Shown here piece after piece: positions 29,849 to 40,752 of a DNA stretch of 64,000 nucleotides; the stretch's first letter is position 1, and each line of letters begins with the position of its first letter. The notes under the pieces were generated by a model. That model worked only from the letters and a program-made list of their open reading frames with translations. It ran no database searches and had not been told where the DNA came from. Origin of the DNA: Trichomonas vaginalis G3 (taxonomy: Eukaryota > Parabasalia > Trichomonadida > Trichomonadidae); assembly GCF_026262505.1 (NCBI RefSeq), contig NC_067205.1, positions 26,490,556 to 26,554,555 of the forward strand, written 5' to 3'. Position numbers and translations under genes: made by a program.

Positions 29849-30853
29849 TTATTTTTTTACAGGATATAAACTTATTGCCTCAACAAGTGAGGATTTATAA
29901 ACTTTTTTAACTGCGTTATTGATGTCAAAATCAATTTGGTCTTCTTCATGTTTATCATTGGTATCAATTTTATCTTCATATTTTAAAGGACACCCTTCCA
30001 CTGCATAATGAGATAGAGATGAATCAAATGGTTCAATTGAATCAAAAGTATCATCAGCATTTTGTACAAATTTAGTGACTTCATTATTATTAAAGTAGCA
30101 ATTATCTATAGTTGGTTTTTGTCCAAATAAATAGTACCCTTTATTTCCTATGAATGAACAATTTGAATATTTAACAGAGTCAGTACAAATAATTATTGGC
30201 TTTTCATTTCCTGTACATTCATTTTTTATAAAATTACATTTTGTAATTGTAAATGGACTTTGTGCATTGTACATTACACCTCGTTCTATAGATGATGAAT
30301 TTGATGCTGTTGTGAAATTAATAATTCCTGTTCCTGTTGGAGCTGATAATAAATATGCAGCATGTTCAGTAGCTATGTTATAAGAAGTATTCATATTAAT
30401 TACTTGGATATATCCATTCCATTGATCAATAGAGTTACCTTTTCCAGTACATTCTGAAACTGAACATTCTAATGCATAGCTTTTGGAGCTACTTCTAGAT
30501 AATAATTCGATGTTATACGCACATCCGTATTCACTACTTGATGAAAGAAAACAACAAACATGAACTAATACACTGTCAGAATACTGGATATAGAATGAAC
30601 CGCCTTTTTTTGTGGAGCTGTTATTGTAAAATGTGCACTTTTCGATTAAGACTTTGCTGCCGGAACCAAGTTGAATTGCCGTTTTTTGATTGTGGAAAGA
30701 AAATATTGCATGATGTATGTAATAATTACCAGTTTTTATGATAGTAGCATTGCTATTTATATTTTCTGGCTTGGTAGAGCCATAATATTGAGAATAACTT
30801 CGCTGAAGTTGCAAAAAGAAGTTTATTTCGAAGATATTGGCAAATTTAGACAT
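29849..30853 (-). CDS. Trichomonad beta-helix (Pmp-like) protein, intact
   Basis: The product has 334 residues in one frame. Residues 40-260 show the repeating right-handed beta-helix pattern: short strands ending in Asn, Ser, Gly and Cys, such as VLIEKCTFYNNSS, YALECSVSECTGKG, FTITKCNFIKNECTG and IDNCYFNNNE. The ends are LSHYAVEGCPLKYEDK, a typical close of the ectodomain, then an acidic stretch. Unlike the broken relative at 17.6 kb it has no Thr-rich stalk or membrane segment and no clear signal peptide, so it may be a shortened paralogue. It is divergent from VPS13 with 106 bases between start codons. Decayed relatives lie at 42.6 and 43.1 kb. Function unproven; surface or secreted proteins of this shape are proposed adhesins. 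Confidence 0.7.
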   Translation of the reverse strand: MSKFANIFEINFFLQLQRSYSQYYGSTKPENINSNATIIKTGNYYIHHAIFSFHNQKTAIQLGSGSKVLIEKCTFYNNSSTKKGGSFYIQYSDSVLVHVCCFLSSSSEYGCAYNIELLSRSSSKSYALECSVSECTGKGNSIDQWNGYIQVINMNTSYNIATEHAAYLLSAPTGTGIINFTTASNSSSIERGVMYNAQSPFTITKCNFIKNECTGNEKPIIICTDSVKYSNCSFIGNKGYYLFGQKPTIDNCYFNNNEVTKFVQNADDTFDSIEPFDSSLSHYAVEGCPLKYEDKIDTNDKHEEDQIDFDINNAVKKVYKSSLVEAISLYPVKK

Positions 30854-30959
30854 TTCTCGTTTTTTTGAGATTGATAGATTTTGGATAATAGTTTAAAACT
30901 ATTTTCATTGGATAAAATGATCCGAAGATGATAAAAAAATTGAATAAAAAAATTTGAAA
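30854..30959. promoter_or_regulatory. Divergent control region between beta-helix gene and VPS13
   Basis: Only 106 bases separate the two start codons, so both promoters must fit here or overlap the genes. On the plus strand TTTTCATTGG near 30902 has the TCA-type initiator core, about 57 bases before the VPS13 ATG. The match is weak. A TTTAAAACTATTTTC stretch precedes it. Confidence 0.35.
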
Positions 30960-33900
30960 ATGACCCGCCTGATAGCTTCCAAGGTTATTTCTTATGTTCT
31001 TGGAAGCTATATTGAAGCTCTAGACTCAAGTAAATTAGAGCTCTCAATATTTGGCGGTGATGTTGCGTTTAAGAATCTTAAATTAAAATCTCATGCACTT
31101 GCATCGAATGGTGTTCCTGTAAATATAAAGAATGGTATTATACAATCTTTATCAGCGAAATTTCCGTGGCTACATCTCGGAACTCAAGCAGTTGCTGCTT
31201 CAGTTAAAGGTTTATACATTTTAGGAACAATTGATGGTTCTGTTCTATTAGAAAATGACATGAAAACGCCCACACGAACACGTTCCGAGCTTGACAGCTT
31301 ATGCGAAAAAGAAAATCTTGAAAAGAAAGATGTTATGACAGGAATAGTCGGTACAGTCATTGACAATTTAATTATTGATATTCAAGACATACATATCCGC
31401 TTAGAATTTAAGATTCAAGACAAAATAATCTCTGCTGGCATTGTTATCCCTAGTATTCAAGTTTTTACAATCGATGACAATGGAAATAAAGCGTTTATTT
31501 CTCAGAAACCAAAAATATTACGCAAGAAAGTCTTTATTCAGAATTTAAGTGTTTATCTTGATACAAATACAAATCCGATTGATAACCAAAAGTTCTTGAG
31601 TGAAATTACAGCACAATCAAAAGGAAATCATCAATATATCTTGAAAGATTTCACTTTTGACACGATTTGGGAACATAATAACGAAAAAAGCTTAATTTCG
31701 GATAATTTCATTGCAGATATTCCTATTATCGATATCGCACTTGATAGATTACAATGGTATGCAATAGATCAACTTTCTTGGCAACAATATATGTTTAATA
31801 AGCAACGACTTTACAGAGGCTGTGGAAGACCAGACAGACCTGCTAGGAGTGAAAGATCTGCAGGTTTGTGGTGGTATTTCGCAAATAACGCCGCAAAAGT
31901 CAAGAAACATCCTCAATTACTTGATACTCAAGCAGCATTGACATTTTTAAAGAACAGAAAGCAAACATCGAAGTTCCTTGAAGATTACATGGTCTCTACG
32001 AACAGAACGGCCGTCAAAGCAGAATATACGAAATTGGAAGAGAAATTTGGACTGAATGTCATGTATAATATGATGACATATAGTAGATATCGTATTGATA
32101 AGTCCAAATCAAGGCCTATTTCTAACGAATTGGACATTTCTTCCCAAGAATTGAGATCATTATCTTCTCAAGGTCGAAATAAAACGGCAGGAATATCAGC
32201 AAACCTCATAATTCACAAGATACAAGCCACTCTTAATACATTTCCAGGCCAACCATTGGTTCAATTGCTTGTTGATAAAATATCTTGCATTGTCAATATG
32301 ACAAGCCCTATTTTATCTGCCAAAGCATCAATTACTGGTATCGGCGTTGTCGATATCTTCAATGATTCTCCAAGAAATTTAGTTCAATTAATTCCAAAAT
32401 TAGATTCTCCATGTATGTCATTAGATTTCACGAACAATTCAGAGAAAAGGCAAACTAATGTCAAAGCTCAGATCAGTTCCCCAGAAATCATTGGAGATGT
32501 TCCGAAATTAGTTTTTATCTCAAACTTTTTCAAGACTCCAAAGAAAGGAATCTATGTAGACCCCGCAGATCCACCTCCAAAACGCAGAGATTCATCGAAA
32601 TCGGAGATTCTCGAGCTTTTTGAGAAACATCCTTTCAATTTCGTAGATCTTGAGATAGATACACCACATATTGTCATTCCTTTCTCATCTCCAATACACA
32701 TTAACTTAGATTCTATCAAAGTTCATGTCGATCCTTCACTCAAACGCGAATATCAAAATAAAGATACTTGGTATGACAGAGCTTTGCTTGATATTCGTAA
32801 TTTCAGTATTACTTTCAACGAAAGGAAAGTTGTTCTTCCATTCTCTACCTCCGTTGGCCTGAATTTGCTTTACATTCCAATGTCATCAATTCCTAACCAG
32901 ATTTTCAACATCGATATAGCCGCGATCGAGGTAAACTTCACTAGGAACCAATACTTAGACGTTATCAACCTGATTAAAGAGCTAACGGCGCCTCCTCCAC
33001 CATTGCCATTATTAGATGAGGACAAGAAAGACCAAAAGCAGCCTCCTTCCAGGCAGAAGATCATCAAGAGCGAGAATGGACCTTCTATGCTTCTCAACGT
33101 CAACTTTAAGTCCTTAATCTTGAGGTTATTTAACCAAAACGATAAACAAATTAACGAATTTACAATCGGAACGATCAATTCATGTTTATCATTCATTGAA
33201 GATTCCATAGACTGTAAATTCAGCTTAATTAACGTTTTGGCTCTTGACATTGAGAAAACAACTTTCTTTTCTTTCGGTGGAGATCATTCAAACGCCATCG
33301 AAATCAACATTTCCAAGAAGCCACAAGAAAATATCACTGATATGACAATTTCTTTGGCTGAGCCTTATTTCTTACTTGATTTCACATGGGTTTTCATGTT
33401 GTCTGACTTCTTCAAAGTTCCGAAATCAAACAAAATCGAAGTTGTTGAAGAGAAAACTTTGAATTTCTTGGATGACGAAAAACCGAAAATTGAAAGAAAA
33501 ATTGTTATTGTTGATAAGAAAGCAAAAAGTGACACAGACAATAAATTGAGAGGCACTTTTATCGTCAAAAATCCAAATGTTTGTTTGAGTATTCCTTCAA
33601 AGAAAAGTGACAAAATAATCGTCCAACTTTTCATTGATAGAATTGTTTTGGATTTAGACGTTCAAAAAGATTTACAAAAAATAAAAGTGACACTAGATGA
33701 TGTTAAGATGATGATTAACCAGCAAAACTTAATTCTTCCTTTCACTCCTGTTGTTGATATGAACTTTACAAATGAAAAGAAAAATATTTCTGTTAATTTA
33801 CATGACATTTTTGTCAATTTTGACACTCAAAACTACTATTTTATCTTGGATATGTTGGATTACACACTCAAGAGATTAAATCACGCTTTGGCTATTACAA

Positions 33901-36900
33901 AAAGTGACAATTATGTAAAAAGTGACATAAAATCTGACATTACAGAAAAACCACAAGAAAATATAGTTCCTATGATAATCAATGTTGATGTTGATGATGT
34001 TAAGTTGGATATGATTCATCTGGAAAAGAAAATTTTGGCATTTAATTTGGCAAACTTAAATGTTGGAATTTTACAAACAGGAATTGTTGTCAACATAAAT
34101 TCCATTTTAGGAAAAGAGTTTTTGTCTAATTTGGAAACAGACGATTTCCTCGAAATCCAAAAGTTTAATTTGAATTTGGCAAAACCAATGACGATTAAAT
34201 TTGATTCAATTTATTTATCAGGCAAAACAGCACCTCTTTCATGGGCAATTGGATTTTTCACACAGAAACCACCATCATTAATCAATTCTGATGATGGATT
34301 AATTGAAGAAAATCAAAATCATGAACAAATTCAAGTTGAAAACAATGAAAACAATGAAAATGATACTGGTTTCAATCTTATTTTAGATATTAATTCATTA
34401 AATGTTCCTTTAGTTTGCAAAGATGGTTCCACTGTTTGCAAATTAATTACTGATTTGTTGGAACTCAATTTGAAGATCGAAAAAGAAAGTGGTTTGTCAT
34501 TACAAGTTGATATGACAAATATCAAAATAGATACTGATAAATATGGACCTCAAAATCAACATTTCTTATATGTCGATGAAAATCAAAAAGTGACATTTAA
34601 ATTGGCTCAGAAATATTACGGTTTTTCATCTGAAAAATTGAATATTTGTTATAATATGCAATTTTTGAATGATTTACTTAGTTGGTCCAGTGGATTAACA
34701 GCTGATTTACCAAAAGGAGAATGGAAAGACTCTCCAATGATGATTCCTACTTCTTCTTACGATGTTTGCTTTGATACTCTTAATTTAAGATTAGTTCCAT
34801 ATGAAATAGAAGAAGATTTTCCTGGTGTTGATTTAGTTTTCAACAACTTTTCCCTGAAAACTCCTAATTTCCCAACAGATTTGTTACTGAAAACTGATAA
34901 AATACAAATAACTGATAAATCTGGTTATGGTTTTCTCACTTTGAATAATTTGGATGTTCCTATATTCTTGGATTTAAGAAATGAACCTCAGCCAATTAAA
35001 CCTGGTTTTGACGAAAAAATCAGAGAAGAATTTATTGGAAAAAGTGACGGTTTCTTCTATGGAATAAAAGTGACACCAACGATAGAATCCATTGAATACG
35101 ACATGAACAGTAAATCTACTTTAGAATTATGCCATTCTTTGTCAACATTTACTGCAGCTCCTCCTCCACAAGAAAAACCAGAAACAGAAGAAAAACATGA
35201 AACTGCTTTTGTTGGTTTGTATACAACAGTTTTGGCGAATTTGAAGAAGATTTCATTAATACCAAATGATGGAGAAAAATTCGGTTTAATTCAATTAAAT
35301 AACCTTAATTTTGGAATGGAAGATGGCAACATTGGAATTGATTTTGATGAATTTCTTGTCGAAAAGAATGAAATGAAAATCATTGATATTTGTGAATTTA
35401 ATGAATTTAAGAAAGGTGTTTCATTTAAATTACAAAAAAGTGATATGTTTGTAACATTAGGAAACTTGTTCTTGTATTTGGATTATAAGTTTGTTGCACA
35501 ATTCTACAAATACATCAAAGTTTTCCCATTTTTGACTTACGATTTCTTCCCGAATAAACAAGTCAAAAGTGAAGTCAAAACTGAAGAAAAAAGTGAAAAT
35601 AATAATTCACAGATCAAAGCAGATGTAATGAATATGTGTGTTACTCTTCCTATTGATCCTGAAAAGAGCGAAATCATGGTTTTAGATTTGAGTTTGTCGT
35701 TCGAAAAAACTTCAGAAACAATGATGGCTTTGTTACATCACTTGAATATTTCGATGGGACCAAAGTTTGGAGAAAAACTTTACAATCCTATCGTTATTCT
35801 ACAAAACATCAAATATTTCCAGGAAATAACTAAAGAAAATAAGAACAAGACATCGATAGAAACACAAACAGTTCGTGTTTCTATTTCGCCAATTGATATT
35901 GCATCAATTATTGTTCTTCAAAATTCTATAATGAATTTGACTTCACTTTTCATTGAAAAATCACCAATTTCATATGAAAAACCAGAAAAAGTCGAAGAAA
36001 AAGATAATTCTGGTCAGATTTTGTCAATCTTCACAGGAAGTTGCTGGATTGACATTTGTTCTGAAAATAGATTAAGGTTAAAACCAATGCCACTTTTGAG
36101 AATCACAACAGAACCAATTGATGTTGAAATAGACATGTCGAAAGACTTTATTAATAACTTTACTTTGAAATCTATAACTGTTGAACATTATGACCACAAA
36201 ACACACAAGTTTTCGAAGATTTTGGAGCCAACAACATTCAATTATTTCATTGAGTTCTCAGAGAAAACATCAAAGATAAAGATTAGAGCTGTTCGTGACA
36301 TGAACATCAATATAACTCATAAAGAATTGAGTGATTTGTTGAAACTTCTTGAACGAATTAATTATTGCGTATCAAACAAAAAGATTTCAACAGATAAATT
36401 GGAACAATTCAAGTTATACAATAATTTAGGAATTTTCTCAAAGTTCGAAGTAGGTGACAGACAAATTGAACTTTCTCCTCTTTCTGTTTATATCTCGAGT
36501 TACGATGTAAATCCAGAAACTCCAATTTCTCTTTTCTACGGAAACAAACAATTCCAATTCACAACTTCTGAATTGAATTATCCAAGATTTTTGACTAATA
36601 ACATAATCGCAAGTTATTCAGAAACACCAACAGAATCTCATTTGTTGTTCTCAACTCCAATTAAATTCCATAATAATACAAGAGTGTCACTTTTACTTTA
36701 CATCCATTCAAAACGGAATAAATTGGAAAGGGCATTGGAAATCCAGCCAGATGAGTATTGCAATCTTCCTTGTGATGTTTCTCCAACATGCAATATGGGT
36801 TTGGGTCTTTTGGGAACTGTCAAACCGAAATATGATTATTTCTCAATCAAAAAATTGAAACAAGGAAATTTCATTTACAAAGTTAAGTCTAAATCACAAA

Positions 36901-39836
36901 CTTCGAAGTTTTTGATCTCTTCAACTTTGGATTATGAAATATCCGTGTTAAATGTTGAGATTTCTCCACAAGTTGTATTGAGAAATAACTTAATGCATCA
37001 AATAACTATTCAAATTGCTGTTGAAAAAGATAAAGAATTCGAAACTCTCGAACTCAAAGAAAACGAAGAGAAGTTTTGTACTCTTTCCATTTCCAATTTG
37101 TCCAAGTTATTACTTAAACTCAGAGTTGCAGAAAATCCATTTTCTAAACTCGTTGAATTGCCTCCACAAACTAAAAAGTCTGCAATCGAATTGTTTATCT
37201 TAGAAAACACTTCAAAAATCAAAATTGTTGCAGATACAGAATACGATGATGAAACACAGGCATTCAAAATCACTTTCTTCAGTCCTACTGTCATATTTAA
37301 TAAGAGTGGTTTCGACTTGATGTTGTGTGATTCATCTGCAAACATTGCAGCAGAATTTGCTCCATTAAATGACGATGACAAACCGTCAGAAAACGGTTAT
37401 TGTTATTGGGGAACATCTGAATATTTCGAAAGTAATTTCAGTACATTATCTGCATATTTATTGCTTAAAGATGAATGGCTTCTTAATAAAACGCCTCTAC
37501 AATGTCTCGCTGCTCCAATGTCTGAAGATTATTTCATTGCTTTGAACACTTCACCTCACTTATTTGTACCACTTCACTACACAACAGAAATCATCAATCA
37601 AACATCTGTTGTCACTATCCAGCCATACATTGCTGTTGAAAACTTGACGAAATTCGATTTCAGACTGGATCCAATTGAATCCTTTGAAAATCCAACGGTT
37701 TTGACAACAATTTTAGATCCAATAATTGTCAGGAAGAAAGAGAAAATAATTTTACCATATTCCAGTCAAAAATTAACATTTATTTACAGATCATTAAATC
37801 CAGATGGAAGTGTATGGAGTTCTGATGGTTCATTGATATCTTTGGAGTCTCCTGTCCACACGACATTCATGGACAATTCGAAATCAATGACAAAGAGAAA
37901 TGGAATTGAACTCGAAATCAAAGGAGATGGAAAAGAATTTTTGGCATCATTTAAAGATGCAAAAGTGACACAACCATTGACAATAACCAATTATAATGAT
38001 ATTCCTGTTTATTACAAACAAGTCAACTGTGATCAGAAGATCGAAGTTCTTCCACAGAGATCAACATTCATCATGTTGCAAAAGCCGTTTGAATTAAACG
38101 ACATCATTGTCTGTATTTATGATTTAGAGATCAATGTTAATTTGACAGACATTGAACATTCAATTAAATATATTGCAAAAGCATTGAAAGACGATTCATC
38201 AGAATATGAAGAAAAAGAAGTTTGGATTCACATCGAAATTAACGATAAATGTCGAAAGACGATAGCTGTGTCAAACCGCCCAGTTGAACAACCAACGAGA
38301 CATTGTTGGAATTTCTCATTGATATTTGATAACATCAACATCTCATTGATCGATAAAATGGGAGAATTGTGTGTTTTGAACATCCATGGAATACAATTGA
38401 AATATGTACAAAACGATAGATTTACAAATGTCAGTTTTTGCATTAATTCCATGCAATTAGATGATATGTTAGTTCCACGGAATTACGGTGTTGTATTAGC
38501 AGCTTATCCTGATGAGAATCATCATTGGTTTGAAGCAAGATGTACTATGTTTGGCGATGCACCTTTATTCACTGCTTTCTCTTTCATTTCGATAAGAGTT
38601 CAAAAGATAATTATGAGTGTTGATTTGTCATTTGTTTCAGATATTTGGAATTTCGTGAAACCATTATTACCATCTGAAATCAAAGACAGACAGATCAAAT
38701 ATAGTGAAAAGAGAACAGTTTCTCTAACATCAAGTGATTTCACAGCTCAATCCCTGAAAATCCACGAAGTTCAATTGAATTTCTCAATTTTCTCAAGTAC
38801 AGCTAGAGTTGGACTTCATCCTTTATTAACAGAAATCATAAACTTCGTTCCAAGTGTTTCAGGAGGTTCAATTGTTCTTCCTGAACTCCCAATTTCTGAT
38901 TTCACTGCAACAGGTGATTTCATCAACGAAAGAATTGTTCAGCCTTACATCAAACAAGTCACATCACAAGCATTGAAATTGTTATTCAACACGAACATGT
39001 TGTTTGCGATTCACGAAGTAACATCGAATATCTCTCGACAAAGCTCTAAACTCGCAAAAGGAGATATCAAAGCCATCGGTGGTGCGACAGTCGGAACAGT
39101 CTTGGCAGCAGGTGCAGGAGTAACAAGAACAATTGCTAATGTTTTCCACACAGTTTCTGGTCAAGAAAGTTATGGAAATACTATGAACTCTATGGGTGCT
39201 GGCGATTCAATTAATCACGGCCTTGGATCCATCTACAAGAATGTCTCCGGAAACTCATTCAATGTTGTTCAATCAGCGATGAGTGGAGCCGAAGAAGATG
39301 GTGCTATTGGTGCCGTTGTTGGCTTTGGAAAAGGAATTGGAAACATGGTTATGTCTCCTCTTGCAGGAATATTGGATGCATCAACATCTATTTTGAGTGG
39401 TGCCACTAAGTTTGTTAACGATGATGATTTGGTTTATAAATCTATCCGTATTCCAAGATGTTTTTCTAGTGGATGTGTCGAAGAATTCCAGAAGATTCCA
39501 GCGATGTTACAACTCATGATTTTCGAAGGTGGATTTCCTAAAGAAAGAATTGAAATTCTTGTTAAAGACATCTCTGCAAAAGACGAACGATACATCGCTA
39601 TCACTAGTACATTAGTATTTGTTATTCGAATCGATGTCACACAAGAACTTCAGCCTATGAAGATCTGCGACAGCAAATCTGCTTTTGATGGTCAAAAAGT
39701 TGTTGTTTCATTCAAGAACTTGAAAGGTGTCCTCAAATTCATTGCAAAGAATGAAGACACTGCTAAAGAAGTTTCATCATTCTTAACTAGCCGACATAAT
39801 GAACTTAACATTGGTGAAGACATGGAATTACATTAA
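30960..39836 (+). CDS. VPS13: VPS13-like bridge lipid-transfer protein
   Basis: The product has 2,958 residues in one uninterrupted frame from the ATG at 30960. Residues 1-110 are the chorein_N domain (ISYVLGSYIEALDSSKLELS, VAFKNLKLK, PWLHLGTQ, VKGLYIL). The long middle is built of repeating beta-rich units forming the lipid groove. Around residues 1890-2250 is the VAB/SHR-BD region that binds adaptors (TPIKFHNNTRVSLLLYIHSK and following). About 2440-2660 and 2700-2820 are the C-terminal ATG2_C-like parts, with a Gly/Ala-rich amphipathic stretch (GGATVGTVLAAGAGVTRTI, AVVGFGKGIGNMVMSPLAG). The end (about 2830-2958) is PH-like. Such proteins move bulk phospholipid between organelles at membrane contacts. 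Length is close to yeast Vps13 (about 3,100). No intron is needed. A small 3' region recurs at 42.3 kb as a decayed fragment. Confidence 0.95.
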   Translation: MTRLIASKVISYVLGSYIEALDSSKLELSIFGGDVAFKNLKLKSHALASNGVPVNIKNGIIQSLSAKFPWLHLGTQAVAASVKGLYILGTIDGSVLLENDMKTPTRTRSELDSLCEKENLEKKDVMTGIVGTVIDNLIIDIQDIHIRLEFKIQDKIISAGIVIPSIQVFTIDDNGNKAFISQKPKILRKKVFIQNLSVYLDTNTNPIDNQKFLSEITAQSKGNHQYILKDFTFDTIWEHNNEKSLISDNFIADIPIIDIALDRLQWYAIDQLSWQQYMFNKQRLYRGCGRPDRPARSERSAGLWWYFANNAAKVKKHPQLLDTQAALTFLKNRKQTSKFLEDYMVSTNRTAVKAEYTKLEEKFGLNVMYNMMTYSRYRIDKSKSRPISNELDISSQELRSLSSQGRNKTAGISANLIIHKIQATLNTFPGQPLVQLLVDKISCIVNMTSPILSAKASITGIGVVDIFNDSPRNLVQLIPKLDSPCMSLDFTNNSEKRQTNVKAQISSPEIIGDVPKLVFISNFFKTPKKGIYVDPADPPPKRRDSSKSEILELFEKHPFNFVDLEIDTPHIVIPFSSPIHINLDSIKVHVDPSLKREYQNKDTWYDRALLDIRNFSITFNERKVVLPFSTSVGLNLLYIPMSSIPNQIFNIDIAAIEVNFTRNQYLDVINLIKELTAPPPPLPLLDEDKKDQKQPPSRQKIIKSENGPSMLLNVNFKSLILRLFNQNDKQINEFTIGTINSCLSFIEDSIDCKFSLINVLALDIEKTTFFSFGGDHSNAIEINISKKPQENITDMTISLAEPYFLLDFTWVFMLSDFFKVPKSNKIEVVEEKTLNFLDDEKPKIERKIVIVDKKAKSDTDNKLRGTFIVKNPNVCLSIPSKKSDKIIVQLFIDRIVLDLDVQKDLQKIKVTLDDVKMMINQQNLILPFTPVVDMNFTNEKKNISVNLHDIFVNFDTQNYYFILDMLDYTLKRLNHALAITKSDNYVKSDIKSDITEKPQENIVPMIINVDVDDVKLDMIHLEKKILAFNLANLNVGILQTGIVVNINSILGKEFLSNLETDDFLEIQKFNLNLAKPMTIKFDSIYLSGKTAPLSWAIGFFTQKPPSLINSDDGLIEENQNHEQIQVENNENNENDTGFNLILDINSLNVPLVCKDGSTVCKLITDLLELNLKIEKESGLSLQVDMTNIKIDTDKYGPQNQHFLYVDENQKVTFKLAQKYYGFSSEKLNICYNMQFLNDLLSWSSGLTADLPKGEWKDSPMMIPTSSYDVCFDTLNLRLVPYEIEEDFPGVDLVFNNFSLKTPNFPTDLLLKTDKIQITDKSGYGFLTLNNLDVPIFLDLRNEPQPIKPGFDEKIREEFIGKSDGFFYGIKVTPTIESIEYDMNSKSTLELCHSLSTFTAAPPPQEKPETEEKHETAFVGLYTTVLANLKKISLIPNDGEKFGLIQLNNLNFGMEDGNIGIDFDEFLVEKNEMKIIDICEFNEFKKGVSFKLQKSDMFVTLGNLFLYLDYKFVAQFYKYIKVFPFLTYDFFPNKQVKSEVKTEEKSENNNSQIKADVMNMCVTLPIDPEKSEIMVLDLSLSFEKTSETMMALLHHLNISMGPKFGEKLYNPIVILQNIKYFQEITKENKNKTSIETQTVRVSISPIDIASIIVLQNSIMNLTSLFIEKSPISYEKPEKVEEKDNSGQILSIFTGSCWIDICSENRLRLKPMPLLRITTEPIDVEIDMSKDFINNFTLKSITVEHYDHKTHKFSKILEPTTFNYFIEFSEKTSKIKIRAVRDMNINITHKELSDLLKLLERINYCVSNKKISTDKLEQFKLYNNLGIFSKFEVGDRQIELSPLSVYISSYDVNPETPISLFYGNKQFQFTTSELNYPRFLTNNIIASYSETPTESHLLFSTPIKFHNNTRVSLLLYIHSKRNKLERALEIQPDEYCNLPCDVSPTCNMGLGLLGTVKPKYDYFSIKKLKQGNFIYKVKSKSQTSKFLISSTLDYEISVLNVEISPQVVLRNNLMHQITIQIAVEKDKEFETLELKENEEKFCTLSISNLSKLLLKLRVAENPFSKLVELPPQTKKSAIELFILENTSKIKIVADTEYDDETQAFKITFFSPTVIFNKSGFDLMLCDSSANIAAEFAPLNDDDKPSENGYCYWGTSEYFESNFSTLSAYLLLKDEWLLNKTPLQCLAAPMSEDYFIALNTSPHLFVPLHYTTEIINQTSVVTIQPYIAVENLTKFDFRLDPIESFENPTVLTTILDPIIVRKKEKIILPYSSQKLTFIYRSLNPDGSVWSSDGSLISLESPVHTTFMDNSKSMTKRNGIELEIKGDGKEFLASFKDAKVTQPLTITNYNDIPVYYKQVNCDQKIEVLPQRSTFIMLQKPFELNDIIVCIYDLEINVNLTDIEHSIKYIAKALKDDSSEYEEKEVWIHIEINDKCRKTIAVSNRPVEQPTRHCWNFSLIFDNINISLIDKMGELCVLNIHGIQLKYVQNDRFTNVSFCINSMQLDDMLVPRNYGVVLAAYPDENHHWFEARCTMFGDAPLFTAFSFISIRVQKIIMSVDLSFVSDIWNFVKPLLPSEIKDRQIKYSEKRTVSLTSSDFTAQSLKIHEVQLNFSIFSSTARVGLHPLLTEIINFVPSVSGGSIVLPELPISDFTATGDFINERIVQPYIKQVTSQALKLLFNTNMLFAIHEVTSNISRQSSKLAKGDIKAIGGATVGTVLAAGAGVTRTIANVFHTVSGQESYGNTMNSMGAGDSINHGLGSIYKNVSGNSFNVVQSAMSGAEEDGAIGAVVGFGKGIGNMVMSPLAGILDASTSILSGATKFVNDDDLVYKSIRIPRCFSSGCVEEFQKIPAMLQLMIFEGGFPKERIEILVKDISAKDERYIAITSTLVFVIRIDVTQELQPMKICDSKSAFDGQKVVVSFKNLKGVLKFIAKNEDTAKEVSSFLTSRHNELNIGEDMELH

Positions 39837-40424
39837 ACATTTATATTTTTTAGTTTTTATTTAATATATAATTTTTTAAAAGCTCAAATTTTTGTGTTTA
39901 TTGATTCGAACATTTTAGTTATAAAATAGAGAACATTTCAGCAAGTACAAGCCTCGTACTGATAAAGATTCAAGGTTTATACTAAGTGTCATTAAGTAAT
40001 TAATTTTTTTTTATTTTGGTGAAGTAATACGGTTTGATTCAAGGGGTTTTACAGGGGGGCAAAAATACGCAAAAATGATTATTAAAAATTGAATCTGCGC
40101 ATATTTTGCGCATTTGAAAAAGTACTCCACAATTGCATATGCAAAATATATTAAAGAAAAAAATGTATACATCTTTTGACTACTTTACGCGGATAGATTT
40201 TTAAACGCGCAAATAATGCGCAGTTTGAATGTAAAATAATTGTTTTTGCGCATTTTTTACACTTGTAGGAAAACCCGATTCAAGAATTTGTATTAATAAA
40301 TTCTATGTAATTAGGTGTGATGCTACTAGGGCTGTACAAAATCGAGAAAAACATTGCCGTGCGGTAATATAGAGTCAAAAAAATCGCGCCTCGGCACTAT
40401 TAAGTGCGCATTATATTTAATATG
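39837..40424. other. Intergenic stretch with clustered GCGCA words
   Basis: In otherwise AT-rich DNA, GCGCA or TGCGC occurs repeatedly between about 40093 and 40255 (CTGCGCATATTTTGCGCATTT, ACGCGCAAATAATGCGCAGT, TTGCGCATTTTTT), with two near-copies in opposite orientation. A further GTGCGC lies at 40405. This density is unusual here. No coding frame. Confidence 0.55.
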
Positions 40425-40530
40425 TCCTTCTTTTTTTTCTTTTTTCTTCTTCTTCTTTTCCTTCCCTTCTTCCTCTCCTTCCTCTTCTTTCCTTCTCCTT
40501 CCTCTTCTTTCCTTCTCCTTCTCTTTTTAC
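40425..40530. repeat. Polypyrimidine tract (CTT/CTTC-rich)
   Basis: About 100 bases almost only of C and T, ending in two copies of a CTTCCTCTTCTTTCCTTCTCC-like unit. Frames through it read as Phe/Ser/Leu runs and are not genes. It stands about 220 bases before hairpin cluster 2. Confidence 0.9.
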
Positions 40531-40752
40531 AACAACGTCGAAGATCTTCGGATTTGATTGTTGGAAAAGCATCTATTTCAGATAAAGGATGCCTTTCTCA
40601 CAGTCAACATACGAGGGTCCTGGCTGAAACGTTCTCAAAAAGCCTGAGATGGTAATTCTCTGATCACTCATAGCTGGGCAGGTAGTCATTGCTGACAATA
40701 CCTGTCTTTATGCATGCACGCTTTCATGTATATGGGTTTACACTATCAATTC

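Noticed and set aside
40354-40655. Phe/Ser-rich small proteins
   Set aside because: Frames through a polypyrimidine tract.
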